Below are positions 17,027-25,303 of a stretch of DNA of 31,118 nt, piece by piece. Every line of letters begins with the position of its first letter. Position 1 is the stretch's first letter. The notes beneath the pieces were generated by a model. It worked only from the letters and a program-made list of their open reading frames with translations, made no database searches and had not been told where the DNA came from. The stretch comes from JBKECF01 sp047974375. GTDB lineage: Bacteria > Bacillota > Clostridia > Lachnospirales > CAMZNU01. The stretch lies in NCBI GenBank assembly GCA_047974375.1, contig JBKECF010000038.1, forward strand, positions 1 to 31,118, written 5' to 3'. The translations under genes were made by a program, and so were the position numbers.

Positions 17027-17476
17027 CTATAAAAACATCGTCCCTACAACAGCAACAAAAACTCCTAAAACAGCTCCCGACACAACCTCAAAAGGCGAAT
17101 GACCCAACAATTCTTTTAGTTTTTTATCCATTTTAAATCCATGTTTTTCAAAAAAATCCGTCATATCATTTAGTACTGATGCCTGTTGTCCAGCTGCTCG
17201 CCTAACCCCAGCAGCATCATACATAACTACTGCTGATAATATAAACGCAATAGCAAATGTATTAGACTGAAATCCATCTAAAATACCTATTCCTGTAGCC
17301 AAAGCACAAACCGCCGAACTATGAGAACTAGGAAATCCTCCAGAACTTGTAAATAGTGCTTTATTTATTTTTTTTGTTTTTATAAACTCACGTATTACCT
17401 TTATAAGTTGAGCAATAAACCAAGATAAAGCCGCTATCAAAAGTACTTCGTTTTGCAAAATATTAAAAACATCCAT
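17027..17476 (-). CDS. Divergent PAP2 (YuiD/DUF212) family membrane protein
   Basis: A 149-residue membrane protein with about four hydrophobic segments. The divergent-PAP2 signatures are visible as SGGFPSSHSSAVCALATGIG (about 45-64) and YDAAGVRRAAGQQASVLND (about 86-104), followed by GHSPFEVVSGAVLGVFVA. The family is related to type 2 phosphatidic acid phosphatases; a role in polyprenyl phosphate handling would fit its place between ispA and dxs, but that is inference from position. It is 10 bases from ispA and 8 from dxs, so the three are co-transcribed. Confidence 0.93.
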   Translation of the reverse strand: MDVFNILQNEVLLIAALSWFIAQLIKVIREFIKTKKINKALFTSSGGFPSSHSSAVCALATGIGILDGFQSNTFAIAFILSAVVMYDAAGVRRAAGQQASVLNDMTDFFEKHGFKMDKKLKELLGHSPFEVVSGAVLGVFVAVVGTMFL

Positions 17477-17486
17477 TATTTTCCCC

Positions 17487-18356
17487 TTAGTTTATTCTCG
17501 AAAAAGTTGACTCTATTAGCTTATATATATATGTATCTGTTGTAAAAACATCTTTTACCTCGCATAATATCCTATTAACCAACTCATTATATATCTTTTT
17601 CGACTCATCCATTCCGTAAAGGGATACATAGGTCGTTTTATTGTTATTCACATCACTTTCTACTGATTTCCCCAAAACCTCTGAGGTACTTTCATATTCA
17701 AGTATGTCGTCTAATATTTGAAAAGACAAACCATAATCTAAACCAACTTTCGCTAACTTATTTTTAACATCTTTTTTACCTAATAAAATTGGAGCAATAG
17801 CAAAAGCACTTCTAAATAGTTTACCTGTTTTGTTAGTATGTACATAGGCTAAATCTTCTTTTAAAGTTTCATTACTACCTTTTCGCACATCTAACTTCAT
17901 GTCCATTTCTTGACCGCCAATCATACCTGATACCCCACTAGCATTGGCTATTTCCTTGCAAACATTTACTGTATCCAGATTATGGGTGTGGTTTAGCATA
18001 TTTTCAAAAGCCAAATTTAGCAAAGCATCGCCAACTAAAATAGCTGTTGACTCTCCATAAACTCTATGGTTAGTCGCCTTTCCGCGTCTCATATCATCAT
18101 TATCTAATGCCGGTAAATCATCATGTATAAGGGAATAACTATGTATTAATTCCAAAGAACAAGCAAAGGGAAGTATATATTTAATTTCTCCACCTAATCC
18201 CTCCATAATGCCTAATGCAATATTAGGTCTTATTCGCTTGCCACCAGGAAAAACACCATACCTCATAGCCTCTATAATATTTGTTGGAGATTCAATTGTA
18301 AGTATCTTTTCAAGTTCACAATTAATTAATTTTGTATTATCTTCAAGTCTGTCCAT
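17487..18356 (-). CDS. ispA: Farnesyl/geranyl diphosphate synthase (short-chain polyprenyl synthase)
   Basis: A 289-residue prenyltransferase making C15 (possibly C20) diphosphates from isopentenyl units. The first aspartate-rich motif is in LIHDDLPALDNDDMRRGKAT, and FPGGKRIRPNIALGIMEGLG and GGQEMDMKLD are also typical. The second aspartate-rich motif reads DDILE rather than the more common DDILD, a conservative change. I choose ATG 18356 (MDRLEDN) because GAGGTG lies just upstream and the codon is one base from the xseB stop; an upstream in-frame ATG at 18374 would add six residues and overlap xseB. Product chain length cannot be decided from sequence. Confidence 0.95.
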   Translation of the reverse strand: MDRLEDNTKLINCELEKILTIESPTNIIEAMRYGVFPGGKRIRPNIALGIMEGLGGEIKYILPFACSLELIHSYSLIHDDLPALDNDDMRRGKATNHRVYGESTAILVGDALLNLAFENMLNHTHNLDTVNVCKEIANASGVSGMIGGQEMDMKLDVRKGSNETLKEDLAYVHTNKTGKLFRSAFAIAPILLGKKDVKNKLAKVGLDYGLSFQILDDILEYESTSEVLGKSVESDVNNNKTTYVSLYGMDESKKIYNELVNRILCEVKDVFTTDTYIYKLIESTFSRIN

Positions 18357-18357
18357 T

Positions 18358-18588
18358 TTACACCTCGAAACCATTAAATTTTTCCAATGAAAAAGATTCG
18401 TCCAATTCTTTTTTTAAGACAGATACTGTTTCCTCATATTTTTGTATGCTCTCATTACATCTAATAGCAATTTTACTACCTTCTTTATACAAAGTTATTG
18501 TTTTGTCTAAATCAGCTATATCTTCCATTTCCCTGACTATGTCTTCTAATTTAGTTAAATTTTCTTCAAAACTAGTTTTCTTCGGCAT
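18358..18588 (-). CDS. xseB: Exodeoxyribonuclease VII small subunit
   Basis: A 76-residue helical protein with the family pattern SFEENLTKLEDIVREMEDID-like at the N-terminus, then DKTITLYKEGSKIAIRCNES. It binds the XseA large subunit to form exonuclease VII, which degrades single-stranded DNA. Length is normal. It overlaps the end of xseA by 17 bases and is separated by one base from the chosen ispA start, so all three are translationally linked. Confidence 0.96.
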   Translation of the reverse strand: MPKKTSFEENLTKLEDIVREMEDIADLDKTITLYKEGSKIAIRCNESIQKYEETVSVLKKELDESFSLEKFNGFEV

Positions 18589-19771
18589 TTTTCACCTCGT
18601 CTACTCTACAAAATATACTTCCGTCATACATTTTAACACTTAAAACATCATTTAAATTTACATTTTTTACAGAATTAACGGATGTACCATCTTTAGATAC
18701 AACGGCAAATCCTCTATTTATTACCTTTACTACATCTAAGTTTTCTAACCTTTTTGCCATGGATATATATAAGTTTTTTTTATTATTAAATTTCAAATCT
18801 GTATACATTTGCAACTTTTCTTTTAAGTTTCCTAAATGTAACTGGTGTTCATATAATTTTTCCTGAGTTTTACTTAATATACTAATATTTTTCTCCATTT
18901 GATTTATTTTAGAATTTAATTTTTCTTTTACATTAATATTTAGCTTTTCTACTAAATACGCCAATTCTCTTTCGTTTTTATTTAACTCAAAAGAAATTAA
19001 CTCTCCTGCACTTGTAGGCGTTGAGGCACGCATATCCGCTACAAAGTCAGATATAGTAAAGTCCGTTTCGTGGCCTACTGCCGATATAATGGGGGTTTTA
19101 CATTTAAAAATCGCATCTGCTACAATTTCTTCATTAAAAGACCATAAGTCTTCCATGCTCCCACCACCACGTCCAACAATAATTACATCTGCCATCGCCC
19201 AACTATCTGCCATAGAAATACTTTCAGCTATAGAATTTTTGCTTTCATTACCTTGTACCAAAGTTGGTACAATTACTATTTTTATAGTTGGATTTCTTCT
19301 TTGAATTGTATTAATTATATCGTGAACGGCTGCCCCCGTAGGTGATGTAATGACAACGACTGTTTTTACGTGCTTAGGTACCTTCTTTTTATTTTTTTCC
19401 GAAAAATAGCCTTTTTTATCTAGTTTTTCTTTTAACTCTTCAAATCTTTTTACAAGAACGCCAGCGCCCACAGGCTCAATATTTTCACAATATAACTGAA
19501 ATTGTCCTGTTGCCTCGTAAATAGATACATAACCCATTACGACAATTGCATCACCATCTTTTAATTTAAAATTCAAAGACCTTGCATAACCTTTAAACAT
19601 TACAATATTTATATTTGCAGTTGCGTCTTTCAACTTAAAATAAATATGACCCGAACTATGATATTTAATATTGGATACTTCACCTTTAACAGCAATATTT
19701 TGTAATACAACATCATTTTCCAATGTATTTTTTATATACTTATTTAACTGGGTTACATTAAATACATTCAT
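18572..19771 (-). CDS. xseA: Exodeoxyribonuclease VII large subunit
   Basis: A 399-residue protein: N-terminal OB-fold (NVFNVTQLNKYIKNTLENDV, then VKGEVSNIKYHSSGHIYFKL), the catalytic core with VVITSPTGAAVHDIINTIQRR-type sequence and DVIIVGRGGGSMEDLWSFNE, and the HETDFTISDFVADMRASTPT stretch that carries conserved catalytic residues. A coiled coil follows (about 270-350). I use ATG 19771, preceded by GTGGGGAAG, because the protein then begins in the family's usual way; an upstream in-frame start at 19816 would lie inside nusB. It overlaps nusB by 14 bases. Confidence 0.96.
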   Translation of the reverse strand: MNVFNVTQLNKYIKNTLENDVVLQNIAVKGEVSNIKYHSSGHIYFKLKDATANINIVMFKGYARSLNFKLKDGDAIVVMGYVSIYEATGQFQLYCENIEPVGAGVLVKRFEELKEKLDKKGYFSEKNKKKVPKHVKTVVVITSPTGAAVHDIINTIQRRNPTIKIVIVPTLVQGNESKNSIAESISMADSWAMADVIIVGRGGGSMEDLWSFNEEIVADAIFKCKTPIISAVGHETDFTISDFVADMRASTPTSAGELISFELNKNERELAYLVEKLNINVKEKLNSKINQMEKNISILSKTQEKLYEHQLHLGNLKEKLQMYTDLKFNNKKNLYISMAKRLENLDVVKVINRGFAVVSKDGTSVNSVKNVNLNDVLSVKMYDGSIFCRVDEVKNAEEN

Positions 19772-20195
19772 TTTCTTCCCCACGTATTTCTTTCGATATG
19801 TTGTACAACATTCCATTTATAAATTGGGGGTTTTTTTCGTTTATGCTATATTTTTTTATAATACGAACGCCTTCATTTACAATAACTTTTTTGGGCGTAT
19901 CTGTATACAGCAACTCATAAGTAGCAAGCCTTAGTACACCTAAAACTTCCCTCTCCAATCTTTCTAACCTCCAATTTTGTAAATGTTTTTCAATTATTTC
20001 ATCTATTTCCTTTACGTTTTGACATGTTCCTTTAAATTCAGTATAAATAAATTCTTTTTCTTCATCTGAATGATTGGAAAAATGTTCTTTATAATTTATA
20101 TATATTTCGTTTAAGTCCAGTTCGCCTTCACAGTCTACATGGTAGGGTAATTGAAAAACCAGCTTAAAAGCATGAACTCTTGATTTTATACGCAT
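19758..20195 (-). CDS. nusB: Transcription antitermination factor NusB
   Basis: A 145-residue all-helical RNA-binding protein that joins NusE (S10) on boxA RNA for rRNA antitermination. The typical C-terminal half is seen as ERLEREVLGVLRLATYELLY, then PKKVIVNEGVRIIKKYSINE and QFINGMLYNISKE. The N-terminal RVHAFKLVFQL is also characteristic. The start ATG 20195 follows AAAGGGAAAG. It is the second gene of the operon, after the Asp23-family gene, as in Bacillus yqhY-nusB. Confidence 0.95.
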   Translation of the reverse strand: MRIKSRVHAFKLVFQLPYHVDCEGELDLNEIYINYKEHFSNHSDEEKEFIYTEFKGTCQNVKEIDEIIEKHLQNWRLERLEREVLGVLRLATYELLYTDTPKKVIVNEGVRIIKKYSINEKNPQFINGMLYNISKEIRGEENECI

Positions 20196-20208
20196 ACTTT
20201 CCCTTTCT

Positions 20209-20517
20209 TTACTGTACTATATCTGCAACAAATATATTTATTTTGCCAGCCTTTAAGCCAGACATATTCTCTACACCACTTCTTACTCGTTCTTGAATCT
20301 TCAAGCATAATTCTGGGATATTATGTCCATATTGTAAAATCAATTGTAAATTTATATTTATAGTATTTTCATTTCGTACAAAAAGATTATTTTTCCCATG
20401 CATCTTTCCAGAAATAACATGCCTACTATTTAAAAGGCTCTTTACTTCTTTAACTTCTGAAACTGATGTTAAAATTAATTTTTCTATAACACTATCGGTA
20501 ATATATATTTTATCCAT
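20209..20517 (-). CDS. Asp23/Gls24 (YqhY-like) family protein
   Basis: A 102-residue protein of the alkaline-shock/Asp23 family: MDKIYITDSVIEKLILTSVS, then VSGKMHGKNN-like and ININLQLILQYGHNIPELCL, ending in VENMSGLKAGKINIFVADIV. Members next to nusB (YqhY in Bacillus) are linked to control of fatty-acid synthesis; that role here is inference from position. I use ATG 20517, which has CAGGAG 7 bases upstream. An in-frame TTG at 20538 would put that ribosome site inside the gene. It is the first gene of the long minus-strand operon. Confidence 0.92.
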   Translation of the reverse strand: MDKIYITDSVIEKLILTSVSEVKEVKSLLNSRHVISGKMHGKNNLFVRNENTININLQLILQYGHNIPELCLKIQERVRSGVENMSGLKAGKINIFVADIVQ

Positions 20518-20562
20518 GTTAATCTCCTGTTTTTTCAATTTGTTTTATCTACCTTTCAATAG

Positions 20563-20581
20563 ATTATACACAATTAATTGT
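20563..20581 (-). promoter_or_regulatory. Probable -10 element and palindrome before the nusB-recN operon
   Basis: On the minus strand a perfect TATAAT (20568-20563) lies about 50 bases before the Asp23-family start. Directly upstream of it is a perfect 12-bp palindrome ACAATTAATTGT (20570-20581), in the place of the -35/-10 spacer. The -35 is poor. The palindrome could be an operator, but short AT palindromes also arise by chance in this base composition. Confidence 0.45.
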
Positions 20582-20597
20582 CTTTTTACTATTATTT

Positions 20598-20627
20598 TTG
20601 CATTTATTTGTATGTTTATAGTATAAT
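20598..20627 (+). promoter_or_regulatory. Probable promoter of the HD-GYP/malic enzyme operon
   Basis: TATAAT (20622-20627) is preceded at 18 bases by TTGCAT (20598-20603). The transcript would then carry a small hairpin AAATGC-TCTG-GCATTT (20641-20656) before the AAGGAGG site (20675-20681). The spacing and -10 are good, the -35 weak. Confidence 0.5.
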
Positions 20628-20688
20628 GTGTAATGGATAAAAATGCTCTGGCATTTAGTTCTAATTTATTTTTTAAGGAGGTTCAATA

Positions 20689-23058
20689 TTGAAGATTAAA
20701 AAAAATATAAATAAATTAACCATAGGTTTTATAGTTTTATTTTCACTAACAATTATAATATTAATCCTTTCATTTAATTTTAATATTAACTCACTTGTGG
20801 GCATTGTTAAACATAACCAACCCTTTTATATAGAAGATTTGAAAATTAGCTACGACAATGTAACTTGGTTTGATGTAGACCAATACGATGCAATCCCCTA
20901 TTACGAAAAAGATAGGACGGCATACATTCGTGGACATTTACCAGATAACACAGCGCTAAATAAATTAGTTAAACCTACTTTATATTTCGAAGCAAGAAAC
21001 AATTTTAGTAAAATATATATAGACGGAATGCTAAAAGGTGATTTTTCTTTTGACAGTGCACCCAATATAGGCACTACTTGGAATTTAATTACACTTGAAA
21101 AGGATTTTGTCGGTAAAGAAATTTACATTAACATGGTAAGTAGTGATATAAGGTCGGCAGGTAGAATAAATGATATCTTTATAGATAGAAGTGCATATAT
21201 ATTTAAAAATATATTAACTAGAGGAATTATAACTAGTTTAATATCTGTAGTTATGATAATAGTCGGCATTACCTTAATTGTAGTTTCTGTTAATAGATTC
21301 TATAGAACAAATAAATTTTACTTTATTGGCATACTTAGTCTTTGTTATGGTATATTCCTTTTAACAACCCTTAATTATTTTTCACAAATAATTAGCTTTA
21401 ACTTTCAGGTGTGGGCTTTATTATCCCATTTATCCTTGTTTATTATGCCTATATGTTTTTTAAACATTATCGCTATGTTTATAGAAAATAGGTACTACCA
21501 AACAATTTTAAAGAAAGCAACTATGGCCTACTGGATTTTTTTAACAGTTATTACCGCACTAAACACTGTAAAACTAGTGCCTATTAATCTTTGGAACGGC
21601 TATTTATTGGTCCTTACATTCACACTAGAAGGTTTTTACTGTTACTTACTTTGCAAAGATTTTTATTTTACCTACAAAAATAATACTAAAAGATTAAATC
21701 CCACTTTTGAAGAAAGTATATTGCCTGGGTCATTAATACTTATGTTTGCCTCAAATATTGACTCAATAACTTTAATGAAAGGGAATTATTCCTATTCAGA
21801 TACATACCTTTCTCCAAGTATAATGCTAATTTTCCTCGCTATATCAATTTTTGTATCTGTTAATTTTGTAGAAACAGCCAACGAGGAAAAATTACGCACA
21901 TCAGAGGAAGTAATTATAAATGAAGAAATAATAAAATCTATGATTAATGAACAGAAAAAGCTTTTTGCTGAACGTGAGTATGAAGGTATTCTAAAAAAAT
22001 ACATGAACTCCAGTGTTAGTTTTTTATTCCCTAGTTTTTCAGATAAGATACTAAAAGAAAGAGAACTAAGCGAAATAACATACAAAAACATGCTTTACAG
22101 ATATTTAGACTTTAGAAATAACAATTCGTCTTTTATTTATTTACAAGTACCTGTTAAAGAAAATAACAACAACATTAAATACAAAATACTAGAAGCAACA
22201 GGAAGATTTGCCAAGTACAAAGACTTAAACCCTTACGAAACTACAAACTTTAAGGAATTTAACGCCATTGCAAAAAAAGCTAACTATTCTAAAACTATCT
22301 TCGAAAATGAAATAATCGTTCCCATAGGAAGCGAAGATAACACCATAGGAATAATATACTACGACTCCATAAGCTCTTTAACAGATATACAACAATCCCT
22401 TTTAGAGTCCTTTATGCACAGTACTTCTGTACTATTACGTAATAAAAACATACTTCATAATACTAAGGTTGTACGTAATAAAATAATATATACTTTAAAC
22501 GAGCTAGCAGACTCAAAGTCTATAGAACGAGGTCTTCATATATCTAGGGTATCTATGTATTGCCAGCTAATAGGTGATAAACTTAATCTTCCAAAAGATG
22601 ATATTGAAATTTTAGCTCTAGCTTCATCTTTACATGATATTGGAAAAATAAAACTACCTGACTATATATTAGGTAAAGTAGATAAACTATCTCCAGAGGA
22701 AAAAGACATAATGGATACCCACACAGATATAGGATACAGCTTACTGGCTGACTGTAGAACACCAATTCTAAAAGCTGCAACTTTTATAACAAAAGAACAT
22801 CACGAGCGTTATGATGGCACAGGAAGATACGGGTTTACTGGAGAAACCATGAATTTATTTTCTAAGATAGTAGCCGTTGCCGACGTTTTTGACGCTTTGC
22901 TTTCCGAAAAAAAATATAAAAAAGCATGGACTATTAGCGAGGCATTTGATTACTTTAATCGAGAAAGAGGTAAACAATTCGACCCAGAATTAGTTAATAT
23001 TTTATTTGAAAATTTTGAAGATTTTAAAGCAATTAACAGTAGTTATTCAGATTTTTAA
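20689..23058 (+). CDS. Multi-TM receptor with C-terminal HD-GYP phosphodiesterase domain
   Basis: A 789-residue membrane protein. Helix 1 is about 12-33, an extracellular beta-rich region spans 34-175, then six to seven transmembrane helices lie between 176 and 395 (7TM-DISM-like layout). A helical linker and a GAF-like region (about 430-590) lead to the HD-GYP-type domain (about 600-780). Metal ligands appear complete: H617, H649/D650 (LHDIGKIKLP), H678 (HTDIG), H704/H705 (EHHERYDGTG) and D732 (VADVFDAL). The GYP tripeptide is replaced by GRYG. Known HD-GYP proteins hydrolyse cyclic di-GMP, so this may lower c-di-GMP in response to an outside signal. The start is TTG with AAGGAGG 7 bases upstream. 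The substrate is inferred, not shown. Confidence 0.85.
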   Translation: MKIKKNINKLTIGFIVLFSLTIIILILSFNFNINSLVGIVKHNQPFYIEDLKISYDNVTWFDVDQYDAIPYYEKDRTAYIRGHLPDNTALNKLVKPTLYFEARNNFSKIYIDGMLKGDFSFDSAPNIGTTWNLITLEKDFVGKEIYINMVSSDIRSAGRINDIFIDRSAYIFKNILTRGIITSLISVVMIIVGITLIVVSVNRFYRTNKFYFIGILSLCYGIFLLTTLNYFSQIISFNFQVWALLSHLSLFIMPICFLNIIAMFIENRYYQTILKKATMAYWIFLTVITALNTVKLVPINLWNGYLLVLTFTLEGFYCYLLCKDFYFTYKNNTKRLNPTFEESILPGSLILMFASNIDSITLMKGNYSYSDTYLSPSIMLIFLAISIFVSVNFVETANEEKLRTSEEVIINEEIIKSMINEQKKLFAEREYEGILKKYMNSSVSFLFPSFSDKILKERELSEITYKNMLYRYLDFRNNNSSFIYLQVPVKENNNNIKYKILEATGRFAKYKDLNPYETTNFKEFNAIAKKANYSKTIFENEIIVPIGSEDNTIGIIYYDSISSLTDIQQSLLESFMHSTSVLLRNKNILHNTKVVRNKIIYTLNELADSKSIERGLHISRVSMYCQLIGDKLNLPKDDIEILALASSLHDIGKIKLPDYILGKVDKLSPEEKDIMDTHTDIGYSLLADCRTPILKAATFITKEHHERYDGTGRYGFTGETMNLFSKIVAVADVFDALLSEKKYKKAWTISEAFDYFNRERGKQFDPELVNILFENFEDFKAINSSYSDF

Positions 23059-23082
23059 AAAGGTCAATTTAGAGAGGTCATT

Positions 23083-25293
23083 ATGAAATTTAAAAGTATA
23101 AAAATAAGCCCTATATACATCTTAATAATTATATGTATGCTTCCCTTAATCATTATTCCTTTTTTAACAGAGGAACAAGATAGCTTTAATACATCATTTT
23201 TAGTTAGTAACATACTTACTACGCCTACTGAAGATACAGAATTTTCTTACGATTATGCTATTAATCTGCCTGAAGACCAATGGGTGCCAATTAATTATGA
23301 TTATCTTGACAAACCACAAAATTATATAACAAAAGGAACTATTGAAAAGCAAAGCACCCATACTGTGTACTTAACAATACCAAGATCTGACGTTATATAC
23401 GGTGTGTATTTAGAAGACGAACCTATACCACGCACCATTATAAATTATGAAAAAGATAGGGAAATGCTCTACTCCTATTATATTATACCTCCACAGTCAG
23501 TTGGGAAAGATTTCTATATTTTTGCTAAAAACCCAATTTCTGAAAACTTTGACCACGCATCATCTTTTGCTTATGGCTCACTGCCACAATTGCAAATAAA
23601 GGCATTGCACTCCTCTCTGGGCAATTTCTTTTTTGCCTTGTATGTTACTATATTTAGTGTAGTTGTACTATGTATATATCATGTTTCAAAAATAAAAACA
23701 TCGAGTCTTGTATTTATGTACACTACTTTATTTTATATGACCGCACTATTTTCTATATTGAATAATGTTTTTATAAAATACGTTTTTTATGTAAATATTA
23801 ATTTTGTAGATACGGTAACCTATACTTTAATGTTTTTAATTGCCATTACAGGTTTTTATTTCAATTTGCATATGCTTACAAAACAATACCCACGACTAGA
23901 ATCCTTTTTTATATGGATTTTTGGCTTTCTTACGCTTTTATGTTTATACTTTTATATAAATGTTTTAACAGACACTCCTAACTTATTAGATTTAGAAACT
24001 ACTATATTAACCCTACTTTTTCTCTTTTCTATGCTAATACTATTAGGTATCTTTGTAGACTACACCAACCCAGGAGATTTAATTGACTCACTAATTGTAG
24101 TTGCCTACAATACTTTTTTTGCACTGCTCTTGTACGACTACATAGGTGGCAACCGTTATTCTAGTGAAAATTATCTTCTACCTGTTACCTTAGTAATGGT
24201 TTTAGTTTATTTAAGAATTAACTACAGTTTTAAAAGCAGGCAAAAACGTACAGATGAACTAAACAAAAAGTTATCATCCGAAAAAGATATAATAGATAAA
24301 TTTCATATGTCTAATATAACGGGATTTTTTGGTGGTACAGTAAAAGAACTAAGCCAAAGAATAAGCACTGATGCAAAAAATCTAATTCCAAACATAACAG
24401 AATTCTTCATAGCATCTGTAAACGACTATGGTAATATAGAAATCCTTATGCAGGAAAATATGGAATCGGACTTAAGTTGTGCAAATATACTTTTAGAATC
24501 CTATCATAAACATGAAATACCAAATATGTTCTATATATCAGACCTAAACAAAAACCAATTACACGCTATATATAGGGCTAATACCTATGAAATTTTATTT
24601 ATCCATATAAAAAAAGCTGATGAATTTACAGAAAATGATATAACCACCTTAGATGTTATACTTCCATCTATATCGGCATCATATAATAGTAATAAGGTAT
24701 ATGCCGAAATTATGCAAACACAAGAGGAATTTGTAACAATATTTGCAAATTCACTAAACGAATTTTCAGGTAACAAAAACAATATACGGGCATTTAAGGC
24801 TTACTCCGATTTAATATGTGCCGCAAATAATTTCGATGACATGGAAACCTACAATTTTAGACTAGGCACATGTTTATTCAATATTGGTAAATTCAGCATA
24901 CCCGATGCAATCCGCAATGGATACGAAATAAAAAGAACTCAGTATGAATATTATATAGAACATACTATAGCAGGGTACGAAATGCTACATAAAATATCCG
25001 GCAATATAATGGAAATAGCCGCTGTATGCTCCCTGGAACATCATGAAAATTATGACGGCTCAGGATATTTACATAAAAAAGAAAGAGATATAAGCCTATA
25101 CGCTAGAATGACAAGAGTAATCCTTGAATTTGATATGTATGTTAAAGAGAATATAGATGCCGAGAATTTTACATTAGAATCCGCCTTCTTTCATTTAGAT
25201 AAAATGTCCGGCTCAATATTAGACCCTGTGTTAGTTAAAATATTTAAAAGAGAAAAAAATAAAATTTCCAAAATAATAAAAAATGTATACTAG
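23083..25293 (+). CDS. Paralogous multi-TM protein with degenerate HD-GYP domain
   Basis: A 736-residue protein with the same plan as its upstream neighbour: helix 1 (about 10-28), extracellular region to about 175, several transmembrane helices (about 180-380), a GAF-like region (about 405-545) and an HD-GYP-like end (about 565-725). The catalytic HD pair is replaced by F599/N600 (LFNIGKFSIP), the first ligand histidine by Phe571, and the late metal aspartate by Leu681. In contrast H627 and the motif EHHENYDGSGY (H653/H654) are kept. It is therefore probably catalytically dead and may bind a nucleotide or pair with the intact protein. It begins 24 bases after that gene behind AGAGAGG; the malic enzyme gene follows 10 bases later. 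Confidence 0.82.
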   Translation: MKFKSIKISPIYILIIICMLPLIIIPFLTEEQDSFNTSFLVSNILTTPTEDTEFSYDYAINLPEDQWVPINYDYLDKPQNYITKGTIEKQSTHTVYLTIPRSDVIYGVYLEDEPIPRTIINYEKDREMLYSYYIIPPQSVGKDFYIFAKNPISENFDHASSFAYGSLPQLQIKALHSSLGNFFFALYVTIFSVVVLCIYHVSKIKTSSLVFMYTTLFYMTALFSILNNVFIKYVFYVNINFVDTVTYTLMFLIAITGFYFNLHMLTKQYPRLESFFIWIFGFLTLLCLYFYINVLTDTPNLLDLETTILTLLFLFSMLILLGIFVDYTNPGDLIDSLIVVAYNTFFALLLYDYIGGNRYSSENYLLPVTLVMVLVYLRINYSFKSRQKRTDELNKKLSSEKDIIDKFHMSNITGFFGGTVKELSQRISTDAKNLIPNITEFFIASVNDYGNIEILMQENMESDLSCANILLESYHKHEIPNMFYISDLNKNQLHAIYRANTYEILFIHIKKADEFTENDITTLDVILPSISASYNSNKVYAEIMQTQEEFVTIFANSLNEFSGNKNNIRAFKAYSDLICAANNFDDMETYNFRLGTCLFNIGKFSIPDAIRNGYEIKRTQYEYYIEHTIAGYEMLHKISGNIMEIAAVCSLEHHENYDGSGYLHKKERDISLYARMTRVILEFDMYVKENIDAENFTLESAFFHLDKMSGSILDPVLVKIFKREKNKISKIIKNVY

Positions 25294-25303
25294 GAGGAAA
25301 TAT

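Noticed and set aside
20641..20656. Hairpin AAATGC-TCTG-GCATTT as another copy of the triloop array
   Set aside because: The stem sequence equals that at 11346-11360, but the loop has four bases and the flanking repeat units are absent; probably coincidence.
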